Shown one piece after another: positions 1 to 9,834 of a stretch of DNA of 64,000 nucleotides. The stretch comes from JACKBK01 sp963707275. GTDB taxonomy: Bacteria > Chloroflexota > Anaerolineae > JAAEKA01. The position numbers and the translations under genes are program-made. The stretch spans positions 248,001 through 312,000 of the forward strand of contig CAVPPH010000010.1 of the NCBI GenBank assembly GCA_963707275.1. The letters are read 5' to 3'. A model generated the notes under the pieces. That model was not told the origin of the DNA. It saw nothing but the letters and a program-made list of their open reading frames with translations, and searched no databases. Each line of letters begins with the position of its first letter. The stretch's first letter is position 1.

Positions 1-201
1 GGGAAGCTGATCGAAGAACATGCTGAACTGATCCAGCACCCGTCGCTTGAGGAAGTTGTCGACATGATCGAAGTTCTTGTTGCCGTGTCCAGTTCGCTTG
101 GTTACTCGGAAAAGCAGACGTTCGACTATTTGCAGGACAAGCGTCTAGAGCGCGGGGGATTTGAAACTGGTACAGTACTTGTTTCCGTCTCCGTCAGGTA
201 A
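1..201 (+). CDS. MazG-like nucleoside triphosphate pyrophosphohydrolase, C-terminal part
   Basis: The frame is open from the first base and ends at TAA 199-201, so only the last 66 residues are present. The piece carries the pattern of small all-alpha NTP pyrophosphohydrolases: KLIEEHAEL (the ExxE metal-binding helix), then VVDMIEVL (the ExxD-like second helix), and the terminal KRLERGGFE, which matches the K-x-x-RGGF end of the phosphoribosyl-ATP pyrophosphohydrolase-like/MazG group. Such enzymes hydrolyse non-canonical NTPs. The family call is from motifs only and the true substrate cannot be told. Confidence 0.7.
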   Translation, partial: GKLIEEHAELIQHPSLEEVVDMIEVLVAVSSSLGYSEKQTFDYLQDKRLERGGFETGTVLVSVSVR

Positions 202-430
202 TTCTATTCCGCAGGAGGGGTGCGTGCTACCAAAAGGTTATGTATGTCGATGCGGACAATTCAATGAATTCCCAGCGTGGGTGTATGCTCATTGGGACAT
301 TCTTGTTGACCATCAGTGCGACTGCGGAATCCAAGCGCGGTTAGTTTCTGGCAAGGTTCTTAGCTTTCGACATTCGTATCAGGAGATCACGGTGCCGACA
401 CGAGCCACGACGTTGAATGATACGAATTAG
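161..430 (+). CDS. small putative zinc-ribbon protein
   Basis: An 89-residue frame from TTG 161, overlapping the end of the MazG-like gene; a later GTG near 220 is another possible start. It holds two cysteine pairs, VCRCGQ and CDCGIQ, about 32 residues apart, which is the spacing of a short zinc ribbon, with several aromatic residues (FPAWVYAHW) between. I do not recognise the family. GC is lower than in the genes to the right, and the sequence after it leads into a gene fragment, so this may be recently arrived DNA. Confidence 0.4.
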   Translation: MKLVQYLFPSPSGNSIPQEGCVLPKGYVCRCGQFNEFPAWVYAHWDILVDHQCDCGIQARLVSGKVLSFRHSYQEITVPTRATTLNDTN

Positions 431-459
431 CAAGTATGTAGCTTCTCCCATCAGGACCT

Positions 460-708
460 GCGGCCGCGCGCGAGCTGGTGCAACTGCGCGACGCGTGGCT
501 CAATCCACCCGGCGCGTCCGAAGCTGAACTGAAGAAGCGCACGCTGACCAACCTGTACAACGCGCGCCCGGCCTGGCTGGACAACATTCACAGCAAACTG
601 GACGCGGCCGTGTTTGCTGCCTACGGCTGGCCGGCTGACCTGAGCGACGAGGAAATACTGGAGCGGCTGCTGGCGCTGAACTTGGCGCGGGCGGGCGAGC
701 CGGTCTGA
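460..708 (+). pseudogene. C-terminal fragment of a class I DNA methyltransferase (type IIG-like)
   Basis: The translation (ELVQLRDAWLNPPG, then RTLTNLYNARPAWLDN and LDAAVFAAYGWPADL) is the characteristic last ~80 residues of large SAM-dependent DNA methyltransferases related to type IIG restriction enzymes. The catalytic domain is absent: the frame meets TAG at 439-441 and sequence to the left codes for an unrelated small protein. Similarity appears to begin near AAREL at about 460. It is best read as a remnant left by a deletion or insertion; a short GTG-started ORF from 478 is unlikely to be functional. Confidence 0.75.
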
Positions 709-869
709 CGGGGCATAACCCTTTGCCTGTGCACAAGTTCTGTGCATAATTGACGGGAACAAAGGTCGTCTGCAAAACGCGTATCTGGCATCATATGTCG
801 CCGGTTCTGTCGCCCGCCACCTGTCCGGGGAGCGGCATCTTTGCACCACCCCATCGATGGAGAACGTTC

Positions 870-2150
870 ATGACCAACTCTGAAGCAGCGGCACAACTGC
901 CGGACCAGGCGGGCGATGCTGAGCAGCCAACCTCCCGGCTGACCATCGGGCGCATCCTGTTTATTGCACTGATCGTCGGGCTGTTCGCGGTTGTCTGGCT
1001 GGCAAGCTACTCCCAGCTTAACTCGCTGATCTGGGACAACGATTTTGTCGTCAGCAACCGCTGGATGATCCCGGTGGGTGTGATGTTCTTCTCGCTGCTG
1101 GTGGGCCTGGTTGGAAAATACATGCACGCGCCCAACATGATCGAAGGCAGCCCCGTTGAAGCCATGGCTGCGGGCGACACCACGGGCTACAAATCTTTCT
1201 GGGGAGCGCTGCTCAGTTCGTTCTTCTCCCTGGTTTCCGGCGCCAGCGTCGGTCCTGAGGGGCCGCTGGGCGTGCTGGCCGTCTATGTCTCTGAATGGCT
1301 GTCAGTCAAGCTCAAGCTGGCCAAGAACGCATTCATCCCCGCCAGCCTGGCAGGCATGAGTTCCGCCTACAACGGGCTGATTGGCAACCCACTGTTCGCT
1401 GCGCTCTTTGCCAGCGAGATCAGCGGCGGCAAAGGCGGCTTGCCGATGGTGGCGTCCAACCTGGCTGCCGGCGCCGTGGGCTATCTGCTCTTCACCCTGT
1501 TGAATGTTCCACCCTTCGCCGGCTTCCTGTTCGAAGGCGAGCCGGTGACCCTGAACCTGCAGATGGTGCTCTGGGCGATCATTCTCGGCGCCATCGGCGG
1601 GGCGGTAGCCGTTTACATCGGCGCCGCCATGCGCGTCGTGGGCGGCCTGATGGCACGCTTCGCAGGCCGGTTCATGTTGCGAGTGCTGGTGGCGGGCGCA
1701 ATCGTCAGCGTGGTCTGCTACTTTATTCCCAACCTCATGTTTTCCGGTGAAGACACGATCCACGCGATCATCGACAATGCGGCGCAGGTTGGCATCCCGA
1801 TGCTGCTGTTGATGGCAATGCTTAAGCCCTTGCTGCTGGCCATATCGTTCAAGGGCGGCTTTCTGGGCGGCCCCATCTTTCCATCGCTTTTTAGCGCCAC
1901 CATGCTGGCGCTGGCTGTCGGTTTGCTGTTTCCGAACGTGCCGGTAGAAATCCTCGTCGCGTGCGCTGGAGCAGGGGTTATCGCGTTGGTACTGAAAGCG
2001 CCGTTGACCAGCATCCTGCTGATGACAGTGCTCGCGCGCGCAGATGCAAACCTGATGGGCCTGATCGTCGTCGCGGTGGTTGCAGCGATGATCCTGGGCA
2101 TGGGCTTTCAGAGACTGACCGAACAGCGCAAAGCAGCGCAGGCAGCCTGA
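870..2150 (+). CDS. ClC-family chloride channel/transporter
   Basis: A 426-residue polytopic membrane protein with about ten hydrophobic segments. ClC filter motifs are visible: EGSPVEAM at the first filter position and GASVGPEGPLG, the GxEGP loop with the gating glutamate that in CLC antiporters couples chloride and proton movement. The C-terminus (LKAPLTSILLMTVLARADANL) matches the family's late helices. I start at ATG 870, preceded by GGAGAACG, rather than an upstream GTG that would add 40 polar residues. No CBS domains follow. It is likely an anion transporter of the inner membrane; ion preference cannot be read. Confidence 0.9.
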   Translation: MTNSEAAAQLPDQAGDAEQPTSRLTIGRILFIALIVGLFAVVWLASYSQLNSLIWDNDFVVSNRWMIPVGVMFFSLLVGLVGKYMHAPNMIEGSPVEAMAAGDTTGYKSFWGALLSSFFSLVSGASVGPEGPLGVLAVYVSEWLSVKLKLAKNAFIPASLAGMSSAYNGLIGNPLFAALFASEISGGKGGLPMVASNLAAGAVGYLLFTLLNVPPFAGFLFEGEPVTLNLQMVLWAIILGAIGGAVAVYIGAAMRVVGGLMARFAGRFMLRVLVAGAIVSVVCYFIPNLMFSGEDTIHAIIDNAAQVGIPMLLLMAMLKPLLLAISFKGGFLGGPIFPSLFSATMLALAVGLLFPNVPVEILVACAGAGVIALVLKAPLTSILLMTVLARADANLMGLIVVAVVAAMILGMGFQRLTEQRKAAQAA

Positions 2151-2162
2151 CGGTCATCGCGC

Positions 2163-2192
2163 TTGGCGTCTCTGCCACACCTGATGTATTAT
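2163..2192 (+). promoter_or_regulatory. candidate sigma70-type promoter before the glycine-zipper gene
   Basis: TTGGCG (2163-2168), an 18-bp spacer and TATTAT (2187-2192) lie about 75 bp before ATG 2269. Reasonable but unproven match. Confidence 0.35.
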
Positions 2193-2268
2193 CCCGCCAG
2201 GCTGTAACCATCACTGAGAAGGCAGGCCGATGCCCTGTCATCCATCAAAATCAACAAGGAGCAACATC

Positions 2269-2826
2269 ATGAGCAAAGACCAACCCAACCAGTTCTTCGT
2301 CATGGCAGTATTTGATAATCAGGCCGAAGCCGAATTGGCAATGACGACGCTGGAAGGCTGGGATCTGGCCAGCGAAGACGTCATGCTTGGCAACATCGGC
2401 ACCATCCACAAAAAGAAGGGCAAGATCAAGACCAACATGGGCCGCAAGACCACCAAGGGCGCCACAATAGGCGCGGTGATCGGCGTGGCCGGCGCCCTGC
2501 TCGGCCCCGTCGGGTTGATCGGCGGCCTGATTGCCGGTGCAGCGGTGGGCGGCGCGGCCGGCGCAGCCTTCACCGAGCACATGAAACTCACGGATGAAGA
2601 GGCCGCCGAGCTTGACAAAGACCTTGACGCTGGCAAGGTTGCTGTGGTCGTTGCCTGCGACGAATACGAAATGGCCGGCGCTGCCGACAATCTGCGCTCG
2701 TCTGGCGGCCGCGTGATCAGCTTCAGCGTGCCCCACGAGGAGTTGCAGACAGCCGCGCAGGAAGCGAGCGAGGCAACCGCGGATGGTGCAGGTGAAGCAG
2801 CCACGGAAGACACCGAAGCCGCCTGA
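2269..2826 (+). CDS. DUF1269-like glycine-zipper protein
   Basis: 185 residues from ATG 2269 with a good ribosome site (AAGGAGC). The N-terminal ~45 residues form a ferredoxin-like half seen in DUF1269 proteins (FVMAVFDNQAEAELAM). A basic stretch follows, then a long Gly/Ala glycine zipper (GAVIGVAGALLGPVGLIG and on, about residues 65-105), able to form a membrane hairpin, then a second soluble half and an acidic Ala/Glu-rich tail. Relatives are linked with membrane stress, but the function is unknown. A hairpin terminator follows. Confidence 0.8.
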   Translation: MSKDQPNQFFVMAVFDNQAEAELAMTTLEGWDLASEDVMLGNIGTIHKKKGKIKTNMGRKTTKGATIGAVIGVAGALLGPVGLIGGLIAGAAVGGAAGAAFTEHMKLTDEEAAELDKDLDAGKVAVVVACDEYEMAGAADNLRSSGGRVISFSVPHEELQTAAQEASEATADGAGEAATEDTEAA

Positions 2827-2875
2827 TCTGTCACCTGCTTGTTGATCGCACATCAGAGTTTTGTTGCGCGGAACG

Positions 2876-2906
2876 ACAGCCTCCCATTCTGTGGGAGGCT
2901 GTTTGC
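2876..2906 (+). terminator. rho-independent terminator
   Basis: A perfect 11-bp stem, ACAGCCTCCCA (2876-2886) with TGGGAGGCTGT (2892-2902), and a 5-nt loop. The T tract is short. Confidence 0.7.
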
Positions 2907-3024
2907 TACACCCCAGGAGTGGCCCTTCAGTTGCGCTGCTTGCACGCTGTCACACTCGTTCAGGGTGACAGTCGCGAGCGTGAGATCGAACTCTTGAGAA
3001 GCCCTGGACAGTGTGCCAGAAGAC

Positions 3025-3053
3025 TGGACAATCGCTCTGCGAGTGGTTATACT
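3025..3053 (+). promoter_or_regulatory. sigma70-type promoter of the LURP-one-like gene
   Basis: TGGACA (3025-3030), exactly 17 bp, then TATACT (3048-3053), 40 bp before ATG 3093. Five of six bases match in each box and spacing is ideal. Confidence 0.6.
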
Positions 3054-3092
3054 GTACTCAGCAACAAGCGTGATTTCACAAAGGAGTACACT

Positions 3093-3632
3093 ATGTTACG
3101 CAGAGAAGAAAGAAAAGATGATCGCCGCGGCGGCCCCGCCGGCGGCCCAACTCGCTATCAGATGCGCGAAAAGCTGGTTTCCATCGGCGACGACTCGTGG
3201 ATCGAGAACGACCGCGGTGAAAAGGTCTACAAGGTGGACGGCAAAGCGTTACGTTTGCGCAACACACTGATCTTTGAAGATCGCAACGGCCAGGAACTCG
3301 CCAAGATCCAGACCAAGGTGATGCGTATCAAGGACACGATGGAGATTGAAGGCCCCAACGGCGAGACGCTGGCCGTCGTCAAAAAGGCGCTGATCACCCC
3401 CATCCGCGAGCGCTACACCGTCAAGGTCGGCAACGGCCCGGACATCGACATCCAGGGCAACATCCTCGACCATGAGTACAAGTTCGAAATCGGACGGGAC
3501 CGGGTCGCCGAAGTTTCCAGGAAGTGGTTCCGCATCCGCGACACCTACGGTGTCGAGATCGATCCCGGCCAGGACGATATCGTCATCCTGGCTGCCACCG
3601 TGGCGTTGGACATGTTGCGGGGACCGGGCTAA
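3093..3632 (+). CDS. LURP-one-related (tubby-like fold) protein
   Basis: 179 residues from ATG 3093, set by AAGGAG eight bases upstream. An Arg/Asp/Gly-rich head is followed by repeating beta-strand pairs (YQMREKLVSIGDDSWIEN, VYKVDGKALRLRNTLIFED, then IKDTMEIEGPNGE and RYTVKVGNGPDIDIQGN), typical of the LOR/tubby C-terminal-like beta barrel, with the family's DxxG turns. No signal peptide or membrane segment. Relatives are uncharacterised in bacteria and similar in fold to phospholipid scramblases. It is a single-gene unit with its own promoter and terminator. Confidence 0.85.
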   Translation: MLRREERKDDRRGGPAGGPTRYQMREKLVSIGDDSWIENDRGEKVYKVDGKALRLRNTLIFEDRNGQELAKIQTKVMRIKDTMEIEGPNGETLAVVKKALITPIRERYTVKVGNGPDIDIQGNILDHEYKFEIGRDRVAEVSRKWFRIRDTYGVEIDPGQDDIVILAATVALDMLRGPG

Positions 3633-3667
3633 AGTCTGACAAGCGCGCCGGGATACTCTCGTGCGCA

Positions 3668-3702
3668 GGGCCTGGCAACCGGAATGGTTGCCAGGCCCTT
3701 TT
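3668..3702 (+). terminator. strong rho-independent terminator
   Basis: A perfect 13-bp stem, GGGCCTGGCAACC (3668-3680) with GGTTGCCAGGCCC (3686-3698), a 5-nt loop and TTTT. Confidence 0.85.
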
Positions 3703-3925
3703 GATTCGGGTTGACTGGAAGAGTGCTGGCGCTTTCTGCCAGACCAGTGCTTCTGGTTCAATCGCGGCAACGATGTTCGTTACCTGCCTGAGACTCCGTT
3801 CACTCGTTGTGGATGCGTTCAAATGTTGGAGCCATTTCACACGATGGTTATAATCTTCAGCGTACAGCCAGAGACGCGGATACCCACCCCCCGCTGCTCA
3901 ATTCTTTGCCCGCCAGGAACGCAAC

Positions 3926-5638
3926 TTGACTAAGCAGCAAGTGCCCAACAACAGCATTCAACAACTCAAGCCTGATCGGGGACTGATCGTCTCTGACCTC
4001 ATCGCCGGACTGACCTTCTCAGTGGTCAACGTGCCACAGGCCATGGCCCACGCGCTGCTTGCATTGGTCAGCAATCCGGTGATGGGCATCTACACGCTGA
4101 TGGTCGCCGTGCCAGTGGGTGCAGTGTTCACCAGCTCTGTGTTGATGAATGTCTCCACCACCAGCGCACTTTCGGTGGCGACCGGTGAAGTTCTCGGCCC
4201 TCTTCCGGTCAGCTCACGCACAGGCGCGCTGATCGCGCTGGTCTTCATGATCGGGTTGTTCCAATTGTTGGCAGGGATTTTCCGGCTGGGCTTTCTGGTG
4301 CGTTTCGTCTCCAACGCGGTCATGACCGGCTTTCTCAACGGGATCGCGGTTCTGATCATCCTCGGCCAGTTAGGAGACCTGATGGGGTACGACAGCATCT
4401 ACAGCAACAAGATCGCCCAGGCGTTGGATCTGTCTCTGCACCTGGATCAGGTGGATCGCTACACTGCGATTGTCGGGCTGTTGACGCTGGGACTGATGGT
4501 GCTCCTGATGATCTCGCAGTTGCGCAAGTTCGCGTTTATCATTGCCATTGCCGTTTCCACAGTTTTGTTGGCCCTGCTGGGCTGGCAATCGGTCGAAACG
4601 GTCGGCGATATCGCCACCATCACCGCATCACTGCCCGACATACAGCTTCCCACAGTCAGTCTGCTCCTGCAAATGCTGCTGCCAGCATTCTCCATCGCCA
4701 TCATCGGCCTGATACAGGGCGCTGGCGTCAGCCAGGGCTATCCAAACCCGGACGGCAAATACCCCAACGTCTCGCGCGACTTCCTCGGCCAGGGTATGGC
4801 CAATCTGGCGACCAGCTTTGTCGGCGGCATCCCGGCCGGTGGGTCGATCTCCGGCACGGCATTGATCATGAGCGCCGGCGCTCGCTCGCGCTGGACCAAC
4901 ATCAGCGTCGGGCTGTTCGTCGCCCTGATCGTGGCCCTCCTGGCGCCGTTGGTCAGCCTGGTGCCTATGTCGGCGCTGGCGGCGCTGCTGATCGTCGCTG
5001 GATTTCAGGGGATGCGCATCCCGCAGGCGATGACGGTCTGGAACACCAGCCGGGTATCCGGTGTTGTGATGATCCTGACCTTCCTTGCGACTCTGGTCAT
5101 GCCCCTGCAATATGCCGTGTTGGTGGGCGTCGCCTTCAGCATCCTGCTCTACGTGGCGCGGCAGTCCAACAAGGTGGTCCTGATGCAGATCGTCCCCGTT
5201 CCTGGCGGCCTGCCCGAGGAACATCCAGCGCCCACGACTCTGCCCAGCAATCAGGCGACCATGCTGCAGATCTACGGCAGCCTGTTCTTCGCCGCCGCCA
5301 AGAGCTTTGAAGAGATGCTGCCCGCGCTCGATGACACCAAACATGCAGTGGTACTGATCGGGCTGCGCGGCCGCGAGGAGATTGGCAGCACCTTCGTCAC
5401 CGTACTGGAACGCTACGCAAAAGACCTGCATGCCCACGAAAGCAAGCTGATGCTGGTCGGCGTCAGCCCCGATGTCTATTCGCAGTTGGTGCGTTCAGGT
5501 TTGCGCGGGCTGATCGGCGACGAAAACATCTTCCCCGCGACTGCCCAGTTGGGCGCTCCCATAAATCGTGCGCTGGCAGCGGCCAACCAGTGGCTCGGCC
5601 AACCAATAGAAATCGCAATCAATTCGGGCAACTCGTGA
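3926..5638 (+). CDS. SulP/SLC26 family anion transporter with STAS domain
   Basis: 570 residues from TTG 3926. The N-terminal two thirds has 10-12 hydrophobic segments with SulP features: DLIAGLTFSVVNVPQAMAHA in the first helices and the glycine-rich GGIPAGGSISGTALIMSAGA loop. Residues ~445-565 form a STAS domain (LQIYGSLFFAAAKSFEEML, VVLIGLRGREEIGSTF), as in sulfate/bicarbonate transporters regulated through this cytoplasmic domain. The family moves sulfate, bicarbonate or other anions; substrate not determinable. No partner gene is next to it. Confidence 0.9.
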   Translation: MTKQQVPNNSIQQLKPDRGLIVSDLIAGLTFSVVNVPQAMAHALLALVSNPVMGIYTLMVAVPVGAVFTSSVLMNVSTTSALSVATGEVLGPLPVSSRTGALIALVFMIGLFQLLAGIFRLGFLVRFVSNAVMTGFLNGIAVLIILGQLGDLMGYDSIYSNKIAQALDLSLHLDQVDRYTAIVGLLTLGLMVLLMISQLRKFAFIIAIAVSTVLLALLGWQSVETVGDIATITASLPDIQLPTVSLLLQMLLPAFSIAIIGLIQGAGVSQGYPNPDGKYPNVSRDFLGQGMANLATSFVGGIPAGGSISGTALIMSAGARSRWTNISVGLFVALIVALLAPLVSLVPMSALAALLIVAGFQGMRIPQAMTVWNTSRVSGVVMILTFLATLVMPLQYAVLVGVAFSILLYVARQSNKVVLMQIVPVPGGLPEEHPAPTTLPSNQATMLQIYGSLFFAAAKSFEEMLPALDDTKHAVVLIGLRGREEIGSTFVTVLERYAKDLHAHESKLMLVGVSPDVYSQLVRSGLRGLIGDENIFPATAQLGAPINRALAAANQWLGQPIEIAINSGNS

Positions 5639-5649
5639 ATGGATGCAGC

Positions 5650-5686
5650 CACCCTCCCGGAGGTTTCGGCAACCTCGGGGAGGGTG
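5650..5686. terminator. bidirectional hairpin between convergent genes
   Basis: A near-perfect inverted repeat, CACCCTCCC-GGAGGTT with AACCTC-GGGGAGGGTG, between the SulP stop and the stop of the next minus-strand gene. Confidence 0.55.
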
Positions 5687-5697
5687 ACCGGGCCTGC

Positions 5698-6372
5698 TCA
5701 ATCCAGCGCCAGCGCATCGGCTGTCAGATCGTCCAGCACGCGAGCCCGGTCTTCGAGCGAGTCGAAGGAGAGAAATAGCGTCGCGTCTTCGTATTTTGGC
5801 TTGGTGCGCCCGCCGCTGCGATATCCACCCCACACGTCCAGCGGGGAAGTCGAAGGCGGTATCTCCTGGCGCACCTGAATCCTCAACCCTGGCCGGCGAT
5901 ACCCGCCAAACTCCAACAGACCCGGGTCGATGCGCCGGATCTCCTTGTGCTTGAAAAACATATACCACATGCCGATCTCGTGGCCGGGCCATGCGCCGAC
6001 TCCCAGAAAACTGGCAGGCGGGCAGATCGCCATGACGGCATGTTCGCGGGTTTCGAAGCTGCGAAAATAGGCCAGCAGTTCGGTGAAGTCCTGAGTTCTG
6101 CCTTCCACCTCGAACCTGCCCGTGGCCCGCAGCTTGAGCATGTCAGCCGGGTTCATCATGGCCGCGTCGGGACGGTGACGAGCTGGCTCGCCCTCGGGCG
6201 CGAAGATCAGGTAGGAATGGCGCGATGCCACTGATCGCAGCAGCAACAGCATCCCCAAAAGCACCGCGCAGACAAGCACGCCCACCGATCCGCCCGGCAG
6301 CCAGCGGATGGCGAACAGCCCCGCCAGAATAAGGAGCGCAATCATCCCCCAGCGATCCATCGGCGCGCCCAT
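5698..6372 (-). CDS. uncharacterised membrane-anchored protein
   Basis: About 225 residues with two adjacent hydrophobic segments at the start (WGMIALLILAGLFAIRWL and VGVLVCAVLLGMLLLL), then a soluble domain rich in Arg, Phe and Gly (RFEVEGRTQDFTELLAYF, AICPPASFLGVGAWPGHE). I do not recognise the family. The frame runs to TTG 6453, but that codon lies inside the ftsH terminator hairpin, so I prefer ATG 6372; ATG 6360 is also possible. The gene lies after ftsH on the same strand and ends against SulP. Confidence 0.6.
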   Translation of the reverse strand: MGAPMDRWGMIALLILAGLFAIRWLPGGSVGVLVCAVLLGMLLLLRSVASRHSYLIFAPEGEPARHRPDAAMMNPADMLKLRATGRFEVEGRTQDFTELLAYFRSFETREHAVMAICPPASFLGVGAWPGHEIGMWYMFFKHKEIRRIDPGLLEFGGYRRPGLRIQVRQEIPPSTSPLDVWGGYRSGGRTKPKYEDATLFLSFDSLEDRARVLDDLTADALALD

Positions 6373-6450
6373 CCAGTGATGGCGGTTCACCTGATAGCTG
6401 ATCCAGAACAATCTGCCTGCAAACTTCAACAGAATACAACTCCAAATGCA

Positions 6451-6480
6451 CAACGCGCTAGCCGGTTGACTAGCGCGTTG
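6451..6480 (-). terminator. terminator after ftsH
   Basis: A perfect 11-bp stem, CAACGCGCTAG (6451-6461) with CTAGCGCGTTG (6470-6480), and an 8-nt loop, 30 bp past the ftsH stop. Confidence 0.65.
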
Positions 6481-6510
6481 TCAATTCTTATCTCGATCTC
6501 AAGATGACGT

Positions 6511-8328
<1,818 letters not shown>

Positions 8329-8550
8329 GGTTGCCTCACTAGTTCAGGATTCGGCTAAACGGCGCAAAGCTGTTGCGCCGTGGCCGTGAGTGTAACATAG
8401 CCACTAAGGGCTGTCAATCTGATCGGCTGACTGCTCTGGCGCCTGACACCTCAGGCGAAGCAGTCCCTTTTAGATCTTGTGGCTGCCGATTAAGTGTATG
8501 ATAGCACAGCCGGCCGCCGCAGGCAGTAGGCGGTCTTACCGGCTGGCGCG

Positions 8551-8670
8551 ACGGGCGGGATGACCCCGCCCCTACTTGCCGCGCAACCGTGTGCGCGCGT
8601 ATGATGGTAGACGGGCGGGATGACCCCGCCCCTACTTGCCGCGCAACCGTGTGCGCGCGTATAATGGCAG
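8551..8670. repeat. two tandem 60-bp repeat units
   Basis: Units 8551-8610 and 8611-8670 differ at only two positions, both in the last ten bases. Each begins with an inverted motif (GGGCGGGA-TGA-CCCCGCCC). In the second unit the last differences create TATAAT at about 8661, which may act as a -10 box for the gene at 8772. Confidence 0.9.
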
Positions 8671-8693
8671 TCGCATGACCATACAGACGAAAT

Positions 8694-8726
8694 GGTGACA
8701 GTCACTTTCCGAAAGTGACTGTCACC
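8694..8726. repeat. GTGACAGTCAC palindrome, copy 1
   Basis: 16-base arms, GGTGACAGTCACTTTC (8694-8709) and its perfect complement (8711-8726), around one base. The same core recurs at 46205 and 60934, so this is a dispersed REP-like palindrome. Confidence 0.85.
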
Positions 8727-8771
8727 TGTAGAGCGGTTGTCACCTGCGTGATTATCAACAGGATCTAACCT

Positions 8772-9828
8772 TTGACCCCACAACGAGTCGTCGCCGTCAC
8801 CGGTGTGAGCGGACGCTGGGGACGGGCGGTCGCGGCGGCGCTGCTGGCGCAGCCCGGCCTGCACGTCCTGGGTATCGACGCGCGCCCGCCGCAGCAGCGC
8901 ATCAGCGGCCTTGATTTCATTAAGGCCGACGTGCGCAACCCCCTGCTGGCGGACCTTCTGCCGCGCCGAGCAGGTGGACACAGTTGTTCACCTGGCCTGG
9001 CGCGAGCGCCAACGGCGACGCGACGCCGACTTCGAGAGCAATGTCCTGGGCACCATGCAGTTTCTGGGCGCCTGCGTGGAAGCTGGAGTCGACCAGATCA
9101 TCCTGCGCAGCACCACAGCGGTCTACGGCGCGCGTCCGGAGAATCCCGTTTACCTGGACGAGTCCTTCCCCGTGGCCGCCCGTTCGAGCTACGCAGCCGT
9201 GCGCGACATGGTCGAAGTCGAGAGGTTCCTGGCCGAGTTCGCCGCCGAGTTCCCGGAGCTGCGTATCGCCGTGCTGCGCTTTGCCAACGTGGTCGGGGCC
9301 GATGCAGATTCGCCCTTCACCCGCCTGCTGCGCCTGCCGCTGATCCCCAGCCTGCTGGGCTTCGACCCACTGCTGCAACTGATCGACTTCGAGGACGCGG
9401 TGCGCGCGCTTGTGCACACCGTCCTGACACGCGCCAGCGGCGTTGTCAACGTGGCCGCCGATGAGGTTGTCTCGCTTTGCCAGGCCGCTGGCATGGCCGG
9501 CAAACCAGTGCTGCCGCTCCTGCATCTGGCGGTTTACTGGACGTTGCCCGCGGCCGGCATGACGCCTGTAACCCGTCGCGCGCGCCGCTACTGGCCGCTG
9601 GAGCCGGACTACCTGCGCTATCCCTGGACCGCCAGCACCGAACGGATGCGCGCCGACCTCGGCTTCGAACCAACGTGGACGGCGCGCCAGGCGTTGCAGC
9701 GCTTCGTCGAGGCACAGCGGATTGCGCCCTACGTCGCGTCCAGCGAGATGCAAGCCTACGCCGACGACGACCTGGCCGTGGCCATCGAGGACAGGCGTCG
9801 CCCGTTCTACCCGGAAGAGGAAGGCTAG
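8772..9828 (+). CDS. NAD-dependent epimerase/dehydratase (extended SDR), frameshifted
   Basis: About 350 residues over two frames. Frame one gives the Rossmann start VVAVTGVSGRWGRAVAAALL (TGxxGxxG) and DFIKADVRNPLLADLL; frame two continues with VDTVVHLAWRE, then SNVLGTMQFLGAC, the catalytic Ser region (LRSTTAVYG) and YAAV-x-D in place of the usual YxxxK. The switch is near 8962-8972 and needs a one-base change. Lacking a clear YxxxK suggests a divergent or non-standard enzyme. It precedes an acyltransferase by six bases, a pairing often seen in lipid-related operons. Start TTG 8772 is tentative. Confidence 0.8.
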
Positions 9829-9834
9829 GCAGGT

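Noticed and set aside
8551..8670. CRISPR array
   Set aside because: Only two units, directly tandem and 60 bp each, with no spacers and no cas genes.
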